From positions 1 through 22,571 of the forward strand of contig CAZMYZ010000012.1 in NCBI GenBank assembly GCA_964570795.1: a stretch of DNA of 22,571 nt, written 5' to 3'. The notes under the pieces were generated by a model. The model saw nothing but the letters and a program-made list of their open reading frames with translations, did no database searches and was not told where the DNA came from. Position numbers and translations under genes: made by a program. Source of the stretch: Damh-18 sp964570795 (GTDB taxonomy: Bacteria; Patescibacteriota; Minisyncoccia; Phycocordibacterales; UBA918). Shown in pieces: positions 13,907 to 22,107 of the stretch (position 1 is the first letter of the stretch; each line of letters starts with the position of its first letter).

Positions 13907-15319
13907 TTACGTCCCTGTACGTAGCACCAGTGTATTGATGGTCTTGAGTGCAATTTCAATATCGAGAAGGAACGAACGATGCTTGAGATAGTAGAGGTCA
14001 AAGGAAAGTTTGTCGATAGTACGCTCCACATCCACTCCCCCACGCGGCACATCGAAGTTATTTATTTGTGCCCACCCTGAAAGCCCCGGCTTTGTGAGGT
14101 GGCGCATATTGTAGTATGGGATTTCGTGTGCATATACCTCGACGAGAGTCGGTATCTCCGGACGGGGTCCAATGAAGGAGAGGTCTCCACACAAGATATT
14201 CCATAATTGCGGCAACTCATCGAGGCGTGTCTTCCGCAAGACCGCACCCACACGAGTCGCACGCAGCGTACTCTTGAGTGCGTCAGTAGGGTCATCATGT
14301 CCCGTCATTGTGCGGAATTTTAAAATGCGCATGATTTTATTGTATTGCCCCACACGCTCTGCAGTATAGAAGAACTTCCCTTTATCCTCGAGTGTAATGG
14401 CGAGCATGATGAATGGAAAGAGGAGGAGCGCAGGGATACCCAGTATGAGTGCACCTACAACATCAATCATACGCTTCAATATGTCGTACGCGTAATGCGG
14501 TGTTCCCGCAGTCACATGTTCCAAAAGCCAACTCTCCTCAATGAGGGATGGTGGCACACGGTGGTACAACTGCTCATACACCGCCGGCAAATTTAAAAAG
14601 GTCGTGCCGGTGTTTCTAAAGGTGAGTGTATAAAAATCAGGAATAAGTTTATTTGCATACTCATCGCGCATATCGGCAATCACAATGTCTGCCGAACCGT
14701 TTTTCACAAAACGCAAAAGTGATGCGCGAAACTCCTCAAAATCGGGAATATCATTTTTGCTCAAAAGGAATGGTTTGATGTTTTTGAAAAAAGGGCTTCG
14801 CGCAAACATACGCGCAATCGCGAGGGCTTCTTCACTACTTCCCACCACGAGGGCTCGCATCGGCTTCGCAGTAGTAATACGAGGATATACATAGAGACGC
14901 CACCCAATGATAAATGCTGTTGATATAACGAGATAAATGGCGAGATTTGTTTTTGGTTCAATCCCAAAAGGAAAGGCGAAGAACATCAGCGCGGCGCAAA
15001 GGATATTAAAAAATTGTACTTTGAGCACAAGCGCCGGAATACTTTTGCGCACAAGTGAGATGTGACGGTCGTAAAGCCCCGTGATAAGAAACACCAGAAT
15101 CCAGAGGACGAAGAGAATTAAAAAAGGATTGAGGTGATCTCTCATAATTTCCGGTGTCGGTACTTCTTGGTATCGCACAAACAAGGTGAGTATGAGCGCA
15201 CCTAAAAAGGCGACCATATCGCCTAAAACCAAAAGCATCGTGCCACCGCGGACGAAAATATGCATGTACATATCATACGAGAAGGCAGGGTTTCCGCAAG
15301 GCGTACCCAATCCGCTCAT
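13907..15319 (-). CDS. Polyprenyl-phosphate sugar-1-phosphate transferase (WcaJ/WbaP type)
   Basis: This integral membrane enzyme of about 470 aa starts surface polysaccharide synthesis by moving a sugar phosphate from a nucleotide sugar to undecaprenyl phosphate. Four N-terminal helices lie in the first 150 residues. A soluble CoA-binding-like middle domain (ALVVGSSEEALAIARMF) follows. The C-terminal bacterial sugar transferase domain shows KRMIDVVGAL, the re-entrant helix, LKFRTM, RKTRLDELPQLWNIL, GDLSFIGPRPE and KPGLSGWAQI. The start is uncertain: ATG 15319 is used, but ATG 15271 or 15241 would begin nearer the first helix, and a TTG at 15349 is unlikely. It is divergent from the GT4 gene. 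Confidence 0.9.
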   Translation of the reverse strand: MSGLGTPCGNPAFSYDMYMHIFVRGGTMLLVLGDMVAFLGALILTLFVRYQEVPTPEIMRDHLNPFLILFVLWILVFLITGLYDRHISLVRKSIPALVLKVQFFNILCAALMFFAFPFGIEPKTNLAIYLVISTAFIIGWRLYVYPRITTAKPMRALVVGSSEEALAIARMFARSPFFKNIKPFLLSKNDIPDFEEFRASLLRFVKNGSADIVIADMRDEYANKLIPDFYTLTFRNTGTTFLNLPAVYEQLYHRVPPSLIEESWLLEHVTAGTPHYAYDILKRMIDVVGALILGIPALLLFPFIMLAITLEDKGKFFYTAERVGQYNKIMRILKFRTMTGHDDPTDALKSTLRATRVGAVLRKTRLDELPQLWNILCGDLSFIGPRPEIPTLVEVYAHEIPYYNMRHLTKPGLSGWAQINNFDVPRGGVDVERTIDKLSFDLYYLKHRSFLLDIEIALKTINTLVLRTGT

Positions 15320-15344
15320 ACTACAGTTATCACCCGAAACGGCG

Positions 15345-15350
15345 TACAAT
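15345..15350 (+). promoter_or_regulatory. -10 box of the GT4 glycosyltransferase gene
   Basis: TACAAT ends 11 nt before ATG 15362. No SD is present in the short remaining leader (AGTTACACACC). The -35 region is weak. Confidence 0.45.
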
Positions 15351-15361
15351 AGTTACACACC

Positions 15362-16510
15362 ATGAATACACCCACTCGTAAAAAAATCCTCTTTATTATT
15401 ACCAAATCAAACTTTGGAGGTGCTCAGCGCTACGTATATGAACTGGCTACCGGCCTCCGCCACACACAATACGACGTCGTGGTAGCCTTCGGTGGAAGTG
15501 GCTTTCTAAAGAATAAACTCGAAGAAGCAGGGATACGCACCATCTCACTCCACTCACTTGAGAGAGATGTGCATGTTATGAAGGAACTTCATGCATTTCG
15601 TGAGTTATATCGCCTTATACAAAAAGAGCAGCCCGACGTCGTCCATCTCAATAGTTCAAAAGTGGGGGGAAGCGGCGCTTTTATTGCACGACTCTGTGGT
15701 ATTAAAAACATCATCTTCACCGCGCACGGTTGGCCTTTTTATGAGGAACGCGGTTTTGTATGGCGCGCCATTGTATGGTTTTTCTCATACCTCACCACCC
15801 TTCTCGCCCATCGAGTGATTGTGGTGTCGCACCATGATTATACTGGTGCGCGTATGCCAGGCCTCAAAGGAAAAATTGCACTCATTCACACCGCACTCCC
15901 CGATATCACCTTTGAGGAGCGAAACGATGCGCGCGCCACACTCTTCCCTTCCAAAGTAATCGCCGCTCACCAAAACGACATTTGGCTCGTCTCTATCGGA
16001 GAGCATACACACAATAAAAATCTCGGTGCACTTATAAACGCACTCGGGCACATGGAGCAACTTGGTCACACCAATCTCTTCCTTACCCTCATAAGTGACG
16101 GTGAGGAACGCGCGCACCTTGAGCATCTCGTGCATATCTACGGACTTCGTGAGAAAGTATTTTTTACCGGCTTTGTACCCGAGGCGCGCATATTTCTCAA
16201 GGCCTTCGATGCATTTCTACTCCCCTCATGGAAAGAAGGGTTCCCCTATGTAATCCTCGAAGCAGGTGCAGCGGGACTCCCCGTCATTGCAAGTAATGTG
16301 GGCGGAATTCCTGAAGTAATTGAGCATGAAGTCACGGGCCACCTCATCAATCCCCATAAGCCAGATACTCTTATTGATGCACTCCATATACTTATAGAAA
16401 ATCCTGCACGAGCACAGGAATGGGGCCACACGCTTCACACCCGTGTCACTACGTTATACCGTCTCGACACCATGTGTACACATACTTACGCACTGTATCA
16501 GAATGAGTAG
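15362..16510 (+). CDS. Family 4 (GT-B) glycosyltransferase
   Basis: This 382-aa enzyme probably adds a sugar to a lipid-linked surface glycan at the inner face of the membrane. The N-terminal Rossmann half has the acceptor-site loop NFGGAQRYVYELA (17-29), and TAHGWPFYEE lies near 120-129. The donor half has VSIGEHTHNKNLGALI (210-225) and the GT4 EX7E motif at Glu292-Glu300 (EGFPYVILE), then GLPVIASNVGGIPEVI. Length is normal. It lies next to the divergent initiating sugar transferase and the epimerase, so the three probably serve one pathway. Sugar specificity cannot be told. Confidence 0.9.
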   Translation: MNTPTRKKILFIITKSNFGGAQRYVYELATGLRHTQYDVVVAFGGSGFLKNKLEEAGIRTISLHSLERDVHVMKELHAFRELYRLIQKEQPDVVHLNSSKVGGSGAFIARLCGIKNIIFTAHGWPFYEERGFVWRAIVWFFSYLTTLLAHRVIVVSHHDYTGARMPGLKGKIALIHTALPDITFEERNDARATLFPSKVIAAHQNDIWLVSIGEHTHNKNLGALINALGHMEQLGHTNLFLTLISDGEERAHLEHLVHIYGLREKVFFTGFVPEARIFLKAFDAFLLPSWKEGFPYVILEAGAAGLPVIASNVGGIPEVIEHEVTGHLINPHKPDTLIDALHILIENPARAQEWGHTLHTRVTTLYRLDTMCTHTYALYQNE

Positions 16511-16549
16511 TTTATAACTTTCAGGTATGAGTGTATATGACTACATGTA

Positions 16550-17239
16550 TTATTCCCTATTCCTAGATGCCTCATCGCATTTCTCAACCTTTTTCAATTC
16601 GACATCATATACTTCTTTAGGGACAATGAAATCAGTTAGTTTGCTGCTCTGTATATCGAAAACCCTTACTCGCCCCACCTCTGTATTGTAGTATGTGCCG
16701 TCTTGTTGCTTTTTGTATGCTTCCACCAATGGATTCCAACACGGATACCTATCTTGGTGACTTATTTGTTGAACAAACAATATCTTTGAGTCAATTGTTC
16801 CAATAGGAGTAAAAACATATTTCTCTGTCATTACCTCTTGAGGAGATACTGCTTCAATCTTTTGTATGCTGCCTGTCTTTTTGTTTACCGCATATGTGTT
16901 TTTATCATTGTATTCGTCTGCATAAAAGTAGACCACGTCAGCACTCACAGGACTTTGTAAGACCAACGAATATTTTTCGCCACCTGTTTCAACTGACGAC
17001 CCTTCAAAAAGAGTTATTTGTTCTTCCGTAAATCCTTTTTCTCTTAATGCACTCAATGAAAATTTTTGTCCACGGGTAATAACAATGGTTGATTGATCTA
17101 ATTCATCTTGTGCTACCACTCTTCCCGCTTCGTCGGTTTGTTGCAACACCAATGAATCATTGTTGTACTGAAAGAGATACACTCCGCCGAGACAGAGTAT
17201 TGTTAAGAGAAACGCACCTAGAATTAAGTAAACTTTCAC
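16550..17239 (-). CDS. Membrane-anchored extracytoplasmic protein, unknown function
   Basis: I do not recognise this 229-aa protein. A single N-terminal helix (about 4-23, YLILGAFLLTILCLGGVYLF) acts as a signal anchor. The rest is a soluble, beta-rich-looking outer domain with VKKVEK-type charged C-terminus and two cysteines (about 167 and 222). The start codon is GTG, set by the hydrophobic segment; no SD is seen, but CATAAA with an upstream TG lies 6 nt before it. It looks more AT-rich than the genes on either side. It converges with the GT4 gene and follows rodA by 40 nt. Confidence 0.7.
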   Translation of the reverse strand: MKVYLILGAFLLTILCLGGVYLFQYNNDSLVLQQTDEAGRVVAQDELDQSTIVITRGQKFSLSALREKGFTEEQITLFEGSSVETGGEKYSLVLQSPVSADVVYFYADEYNDKNTYAVNKKTGSIQKIEAVSPQEVMTEKYVFTPIGTIDSKILFVQQISHQDRYPCWNPLVEAYKKQQDGTYYNTEVGRVRVFDIQSSKLTDFIVPKEVYDVELKKVEKCDEASRNRE

Positions 17240-17279
17240 ACATACTTTATGCCATATAATGTGAGTGTTCTTTGTATGG

Positions 17280-18398
17280 CTACTCCACTAGCAATTCCCT
17301 CGCTACATACTGTTGCTTCGTATAGCGTGCCATCGCAATCACCATTCCCACCCCAAGGAACTCGGTAAGCAGGTGCGACCCTCCATAGGAGAGGAATGGT
17401 ACCGTCGTACCCGTGACGGGCAGTAGCCCAATATTCATACCGATATGTATGAGAAAGTGACTCACAAAAAGAATGGCGACGCCTGTGGCAAAGAGTCTTT
17501 CAAAATTGGTCGCGCCGCGAAGCGCGTGAAAAAGAAGTCGCCAAATTGCTATTGAAAATAATGAAAACAAGAGGAGTACCCCTACCAAGCCCCACTCCTC
17601 AGCATACGCCGCAAAGATAAAGTCCGTCTCATACTCGGGAAGGAACTGGAGTTTGGACTGTGTGCCGTACCCTACCCCCTTCCCGAGGAGTTGCCCTGAA
17701 CCCACCGCAATAGTGGACTGATACGCGTTGTATCCCGTACCTCGAATATCGGCAAGCGGATGAAGGAAGGTCATAATACGATCCTTTTGATATTCCTGAA
17801 ATCCAAAATTCCATAATCCGAGAAATCCAATAATCCCTACCATACCCACGACCGCAAGGTGTCGAAAAGAAATCCCCGCGACGAGCACCATCCCAAACCA
17901 AATCAGAAAAAGAATCGCTGCCGAACCGAAGTCGGGCTGTACAAACACAAATCCAATAATACCAAGTGCGTACACCCCCGAGACAAGAATATGGCGAAAG
18001 TCACCGATGAGCTCATGTCGTTTCGAAAAGTATTTTGCAAGAACTGCGATAAGAACGAGTTTTGCCGGGTCGGATGGCTGGAGCGAAAAGAATACAAGAT
18101 CGAAACGACTCTGTGCACCTTTCACAGTTTCCCCCACAAAGAGTACGAGAACCAAGAGCGCTACAATCCCGAGGTAGATAAAAAACGTTGTGTTACCTAC
18201 GCGCAAAAAACGATAGTCAGGGATAAGTGCAAAAAAGAATCCAAGGAGCGCTATCCCAATCCACGCGATTTGTTTATCGAAATAGGAATTGTCACCATCA
18301 AAGGTGTACATGGTGACAAGCCCAAGGAGAGTCAAAAAAATAACCGAGGAAATAAGCCACCAATCCATACTCCCTATAAGTGCCCGGAAAAAACGCAT
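17280..18398 (-). CDS. rodA: SEDS-family peptidoglycan glycosyltransferase RodA
   Basis: This 372-aa polytopic membrane protein of about 10 helices polymerises lipid II into glycan strands during cell elongation. The marks of the SEDS family are present: LQPSDPAKL near 106-114, the large loop with LPEYETDFIFAAYAEEWG (253-270, Asp259 being the likely essential acid), and the C-terminal VPFLSYGGS (333-341). The start MRFFRAL.. with MDWWL just before helix 1 is typical of RodA rather than FtsW. The cognate class B penicillin-binding protein is not in the window. The vWA gene ends 44 nt upstream, but rodA has its own strong promoter. Confidence 0.92.
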   Translation of the reverse strand: MRFFRALIGSMDWWLISSVIFLTLLGLVTMYTFDGDNSYFDKQIAWIGIALLGFFFALIPDYRFLRVGNTTFFIYLGIVALLVLVLFVGETVKGAQSRFDLVFFSLQPSDPAKLVLIAVLAKYFSKRHELIGDFRHILVSGVYALGIIGFVFVQPDFGSAAILFLIWFGMVLVAGISFRHLAVVGMVGIIGFLGLWNFGFQEYQKDRIMTFLHPLADIRGTGYNAYQSTIAVGSGQLLGKGVGYGTQSKLQFLPEYETDFIFAAYAEEWGLVGVLLLFSLFSIAIWRLLFHALRGATNFERLFATGVAILFVSHFLIHIGMNIGLLPVTGTTVPFLSYGGSHLLTEFLGVGMVIAMARYTKQQYVARELLVE

Positions 18399-18403
18399 AC
18401 CCC

Positions 18404-18432
18404 ATTATGAAGGAGTCTACGCTTCCTGTCCA
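18404..18432 (-). promoter_or_regulatory. Strong promoter of rodA, probably leaderless
   Basis: On the minus strand TGGACA (18427-18432, 5 of 6), 17-nt spacer, CATAAT (18404-18409, 5 of 6). The -10 ends only 5 nt before ATG 18398, so transcription would start at the start codon. Confidence 0.7.
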
Positions 18433-18442
18433 AAGGTGAGAT

Positions 18443-19810
18443 TTATTCAAAACTCGTTGATGGTTTTGCAATAACTTCAATTACCGTCGGTCCATCCTCG
18501 CAAATTGCGGTAGTAATAGTACGATAAATATCATCCACATCCCCTGCGGTTGGTGCAATAAATGCATGCTTTGCATCAGAGGCAACCTCCTCGAGGAATT
18601 TTTTATTGACACTTGCTCCAAGACCAATAGTAAATATATCTACTCCCTTTTTCTTTAATTCATTTGCGGTACTGCTTGCATACCCTTCTGCATTTTTTTC
18701 AGGAGCGTTGGCAAGGCCGTCCGTAAAGAGAATTGCAATCTTGCGTGCATCGGGATTATGGCGACTTGAGAGTAATTCTTCGGAGACACGCTTAAGCCCT
18801 TCTCCCGGATTCGTGCTTCCCCGCTGCTCTACTGGGTCAATAGTGAGTTTTGCGACGGTGGATGCGACTGTTGCTGTATCTGCACTCAATTGCGACACGA
18901 GTGATGCTCCCGTAGCAAAGGTAGCAACACCGATTTGATCTTCCTCATGCATACGGGTAACAAAATCTTTTGCAGCGGTAAGCACCGAGGTGAGTGGCTC
19001 AGGTGGATTACCACCATCAGAATCCATACTTCCTGAAAGGTCGATAGCGAGCATGACGTCAGTGGGCACGTCGCAACTACGCAACGTCTTTGCGATAGGT
19101 TGCGGCCAGGTAAAGATTACTTTTTCGGTCGTGCGTCCTTGGAAATATTCCACCACCGTGCGGGCAGCAGTAAGAGGCTTGCCTGATGAATTAAAAATAG
19201 TTGCCACTATTTCTACCTCACGTGTTTCCTCAAGGAGTGTGTTACGAATCTGCGCGGTAAGGCGTGGTGTATTATCTACTCCCACCAAATCGCGCTCTTC
19301 AAGGAAGAATTCATCACGTCCAATCTTTGCAGGCACCCACACCACCTCTTCCTCGTCATTAAATGTAATCGCTGCCTCGGTAGGCACACGTGTACCAGTC
19401 ATCACACGCCCTTCAAAAATAGGGTAGGTCCCATCAGGTGGCAGAACCGTGGTGCCACTACGTTCCACAATCACCCCTTCTTTGTCTGAAAGCGTTATTG
19501 TGTACGGCATATTACCAGTACCCACTTCCCTATTAGCATTTTCAATATAGGCGACCACATTGTACTGACCATCCATAATCTTGAATGGTGTCACCCAGAG
19601 CACCTTTGGCTCAGTAATATCAAGTCTACACACACGGGTACAGGCGCCACCGCAATCCATACCGCGCTCATCCCCGTTTGCCATCCTATCGAAACAAGTA
19701 GGTCCTACATACCAATATGCGTAGTATGCTCCCGTACCAATAAGTGCGAGGAGCATTAACAAGCCCGTCATGTATTGAATGCGTCGCATCATTGCCCACC
19801 ATCGAATCAT
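18443..19810 (-). CDS. Membrane-anchored von Willebrand factor A-domain surface protein
   Basis: This 455-aa protein has one N-terminal membrane helix (about 13-35) and a large outer part. Just outside the membrane is a Cys module (Cys39, 53, 57, 61) of the C-x-NGDE-x-DCGG-x-C type found in many bacterial surface proteins. The middle (about 65-245) looks like beta-sandwich domains. The vWA domain (about 250-440) has an intact metal-ion-dependent adhesion site: DLSGS (257-261), Thr333 in RGSTNPG and Asp364 in LFTDG. Such domains bind protein ligands through Mg2+. The ligand is unknown; adhesion to a host cell or an envelope scaffold are both possible. The start has no SD; an extended -10 ends 9 nt upstream. 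Confidence 0.88.
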   Translation of the reverse strand: MIRWWAMMRRIQYMTGLLMLLALIGTGAYYAYWYVGPTCFDRMANGDERGMDCGGACTRVCRLDITEPKVLWVTPFKIMDGQYNVVAYIENANREVGTGNMPYTITLSDKEGVIVERSGTTVLPPDGTYPIFEGRVMTGTRVPTEAAITFNDEEEVVWVPAKIGRDEFFLEERDLVGVDNTPRLTAQIRNTLLEETREVEIVATIFNSSGKPLTAARTVVEYFQGRTTEKVIFTWPQPIAKTLRSCDVPTDVMLAIDLSGSMDSDGGNPPEPLTSVLTAAKDFVTRMHEEDQIGVATFATGASLVSQLSADTATVASTVAKLTIDPVEQRGSTNPGEGLKRVSEELLSSRHNPDARKIAILFTDGLANAPEKNAEGYASSTANELKKKGVDIFTIGLGASVNKKFLEEVASDAKHAFIAPTAGDVDDIYRTITTAICEDGPTVIEVIAKPSTSFE

Positions 19811-19819
19811 AGTGAGTAT

Positions 19820-19828
19820 ATTGTATCA
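19820..19828 (-). promoter_or_regulatory. Extended -10 promoter of the vWA gene
   Basis: On the minus strand TGATACAAT (TACAAT at 19820-19825) ends 9 nt before ATG 19810. It directly abuts the upstream terminator T-run. Confidence 0.6.
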
Positions 19829-19830
19829 GA

Positions 19831-19861
19831 AAAGCCCCGCGAGACCGTAGGTCTCGCGGGG
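19831..19861 (-). terminator. Terminator of the small membrane-protein gene
   Basis: A perfect 12-bp stem (CCCCGCGAGACC, loop GTA, exact complement) is followed by CTTTTCT on the minus strand. It lies 34 nt after the stop at 19895. Confidence 0.85.
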
Positions 19862-19894
19862 ATTCTCGTCAACTCGCACGAAGTTAATTCCAGA

Positions 19895-20269
19895 TTATTT
19901 ATCCAAAAGCAAAATAGCGTACTGAACCAACAATGGTGAAATCATAAGAAGAAAAATAAAAAACAAAACTATCCACCATCCATAACGATGAATCAAACCT
20001 TGCGCTAAAACCACTAATGAGACAGGAACGACAAATAATACCCCAGAAAAACCAAGAATCCCAAATGGGTTATTGTACTCTCCTGTATCAAAATCATTAT
20101 AGAAAAAAGTAAACAGTAACCATGTGAAAATAAAATATAAAAATAAGATTAACCCAGTCCAAATTTGCCTTTTTGGTGTTACAATTTTTCTGTCCCTGAA
20201 TAGGAAAAGTAAAAATACAATTGTTACTAAAAATGGTGTGTAGGCAAAAAAAATAATGGTGGGTGTCAT
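19895..20269 (-). CDS. Small four-helix membrane protein, unknown function
   Basis: This 124-aa integral membrane protein is not recognised. Four hydrophobic stretches are visible (FFAYTPFLVTIVFLLFLF, IWTGLILFLYFIFTWLLF, FGILGFSGVLFVVPVSLVVL and YGWWIVLFFIFLLMISPLL), joined by short polar loops, the first one basic (RDRKIVTPKRQ). A frame extends 17 codons further upstream, but ATG 20269 is chosen because a perfect extended -10 lies 6 nt before it and the upstream extension (MFFSGCCSLNMACYNFC) would overlap that promoter. The gene is very AT-rich. It lies just downstream of the rRNA terminators as a separate unit. Confidence 0.7.
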   Translation of the reverse strand: MTPTIIFFAYTPFLVTIVFLLFLFRDRKIVTPKRQIWTGLILFLYFIFTWLLFTFFYNDFDTGEYNNPFGILGFSGVLFVVPVSLVVLAQGLIHRYGWWIVLFFIFLLMISPLLVQYAILLLDK

Positions 20270-20275
20270 ACAAAA

Positions 20276-20284
20276 ATTATAACA
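20276..20284 (-). promoter_or_regulatory. Perfect extended -10 promoter of the small membrane-protein gene
   Basis: On the minus strand TGTTATAAT (TATAAT at 20276-20281) ends 6 nt before ATG 20269. There is no SD, so the mRNA is probably leaderless. The same nine bases occur in the promoter at 1385. Confidence 0.65.
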
Positions 20285-20303
20285 TGCCATATTAAGACTA
20301 CAG

Positions 20304-20340
20304 CATCCACTAAAAAACACCCTTTCGGGTGTCTTTTAGT
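20304..20340 (-). terminator. Second rRNA terminator, next to the 5S fragment
   Basis: ACACCC, loop GAAA, GGGTGT lies within AAAAGACACCCGAAAGGGTG and is followed by TTTTTTAGT on the minus strand. It directly follows the duplicated 5S 3' fragment. Confidence 0.85.
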
Positions 20341-20341
20341 A

Positions 20342-20368
20342 TTGAAAACTCTGAGTTGGCGCTGACCT
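20342..20368 (-). pseudogene. Duplicated 3' end of 5S rRNA with flanking sequence
   Basis: Twenty-seven bases are identical to 20545-20571, which covers the last bases of 5S (AGGTCAGCGCCAACTC) and the first 11 bases after it. Both copies are followed by a terminator. A further 5S-like piece in the opposite orientation lies at 20473-20487 (AGGGAGAGTAGTCAG against AGGGAGAGTAGGTCAG in 5S). This is a decayed or rearranged second 5S end. Confidence 0.75.
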
Positions 20369-20369
20369 G

Positions 20370-20433
20370 CTTGAACAAACGAGTACGGGAATGAAAATTC
20401 ATTTTCATTCATTGTACGAGTGCAGTTCAAGAA
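20370..20433. repeat. Long imperfect inverted repeat downstream of 5S
   Basis: Nested arms are CTTGAAC with GTTCAAG, GTAC with GTAC, and AATGAAAAT with ATTTTCATT, separated by small internal loops. As RNA this folds into one stem of about 30 nt per side. It may be a processing stem, a small RNA or a short mobile-repeat relic. The surrounding bases 20434-20510 hold nothing else I can name. Confidence 0.6.
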
Positions 20434-20510
20434 AACTTTTCTGAGTTTATGAAGAAAAGATTTCCTCCCGATAGGGAGAGTAGTCAGTACTGCCACCTTT
20501 GGTGGCACAA

Positions 20511-20545
20511 CTAAAAACACCACACTTTCGTGTGGTGTTTTTAGT
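20511..20545 (-). terminator. Main terminator of the 23S-5S transcript
   Basis: CTAAAAACACCACAC, loop GAAA-like, GTGTGGTGTTTTTAG forms a stem of about 15 bp, 11 nt after the 5S end, with a T-run on both strands. Confidence 0.9.
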
Positions 20546-20555
20546 TGAAAACTCT

Positions 20556-20666
<111 letters not shown>

Positions 20667-20877
20667 ACAGTTTTCAATATTTCAAAATTTTATCAATTGC
20701 ATATTCTAGGTTTTTCACATCACTCAAAAATTGTATGCCTAAATGTTCAAAATTGAATGAAGTACGAGTCACGTGAGAAAAATAATACGAATGGGACACG
20801 AGGTCCAGTGAATATTATTTTTTAATACGTGACGAAGTAATTCGTCAATTTTGTGCATTTAGGGCCATGTACAGCAT
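20667..20877 (-). other. 23S-5S spacer with processing stems
   Basis: There is no gene. Nested inverted repeats are present: CCTAAATG (20738-20745) with CATTTAGG (20856-20863), GTCACGT plus AAAAATAATA (20768-20787) with their complements (20813-20833), and GACGAA-GTAA-TTCGTC (20831-20846). They would form stems in the precursor and are probably cut during maturation. Confidence 0.6.
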
Positions 20878-21169
20878 TCCCTATGGGAACACGTCTGATT
20901 AGTACACCTTGGCTCAATACATTGCTGTACTTCCACCTAGTGCCTATCAACCTGATCATCTCTCAGGGGACTTAATGATTCCTCATCTTAGAGTTGGCTT
21001 CCTGCTTAGATGCTTTCAGCAGTTATCCATTCCCAACATAGCTACCCTGCGGTGCCACTGGCGTGACAGCAGGTAGACCAGAGGTCAGTTCATCCCGGTC
21101 CTCTCGTACTAGGGACAAATCTCTTCAAGAATCGACGCCTGCAGTAGATAGAGACCAACCTGTCTCACG

Positions 21170-21447
21170 CATCTTGTTTACTCCAATTACTTGGAGGATC
21201 GGACTATAGCATTTTGTGCACTCTGTTTTGAGTGTGAACAAATTCAACGTGTAGTCTCTACGGGCATTCATAGTATGAATTTCCCTCGGTATTACCCTTC
21301 ATTTTCATGAGTCGGGTTTCACCGATATTAGTTGATTTCACACAAAATATTTCTATCTTGTGCCGCCGTGATGATGTCTTTTTGAATACTGGTCAAGTAT
21401 TCTCCTCGGGTTTAGATTGGTTCAGGTTCCGATTTTTCAGAACCTGA
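21170..21447 (-). ncRNA. Group I intron in 23S rRNA at the peptidyl-transferase region (E. coli 2593)
   Basis: This 278-nt insertion splits GGGTTTAGACCGT^CGTGAGACAGG, with U before and G at the end of the intron as in group I introns. The core is complete. The internal guide TCACGGCGG (21363-21371) pairs with CCGU of the 5' exon, ending in a U-G pair, and with CGUGA of the 3' exon. P3 is AAATCAAC/GTTGAATTT, P4 TCGGT/ACCGA, P5 ACCC/GGGT and P6 TTCAT/ATGAA. P7 pairs GAGACTA (21251-21258) with TATAGTCC (21201-21208). P8 is CACTC/GAGTG (21219-21234), and P9 has a GUAA tetraloop (21181-21196). There is no endonuclease ORF. The core resembles the Azoarcus tRNA-Ile intron. The site is that of the Chlamydomonas chloroplast intron that encodes I-CreI. 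Confidence 0.9.
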
Positions 21448-21474
21448 ACGGTCTAAACCCAGCTCACGTAACTT

Positions 21475-21510
<36 letters not shown>

Positions 21511-22107
21511 CCAGCCCCAGGATAAGTTGAGCCGACATCGAGGTGCCGAACCGTGCCGTCGCTATGGACGCTTGGGCACGACTAGCCTGTTATCCCCAGG
21601 GTAACTTTTGTCAGATAATCTCCGGCCGCATCTAAAGCGGACCGTCGGTTCACTATGCTCTGCTTTCGCATCTGTTTGGCACTGACGCCTCACAGTCAAG
21701 CTGGCTTATGCCATTACACTATCGGTACGGTTTCCATTCGCACCTAGCCAACCTTGAGACCCCTCCGTTACTCTTTGGGAGGGTAGCGCCCCACTAAAAC
21801 TGCCTGCCACGCACTGTCTCAACACGGTTTTTCCGTGCTGGTTAGAAACTGCCAAAATAAAGGGTGCTATTTCACTGGCGACTCCATGGTACCCGAAAGC
21901 CCACTTCAAAGTCTCACACCTATACTACGCATTAATTCAACAGCCCCAATACGAAGCTACAGTAAAGCTCCTGGGGTCTTTTCGTCTAACTGCAGGTAGG
22001 GGGCATCTTCACCCCCATTGTATTTTCACCGAGCAGGTCCTTGAGACAGTTTCCCAGTCGTTACGCCTTTCGTGCACGTCGGAACTTACCCGACAAGGAA
22101 TTGCGCT

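Noticed and set aside
17859..18410. Plus-strand open frame of 183 codons
   Set aside because: It is the antisense shadow of rodA, rich in Lys, Asn and Pro with no recognisable features.
21706..21909. Small frame inside 23S
   Set aside because: It lies in conserved rRNA sequence outside both insertions and is not an intron endonuclease.
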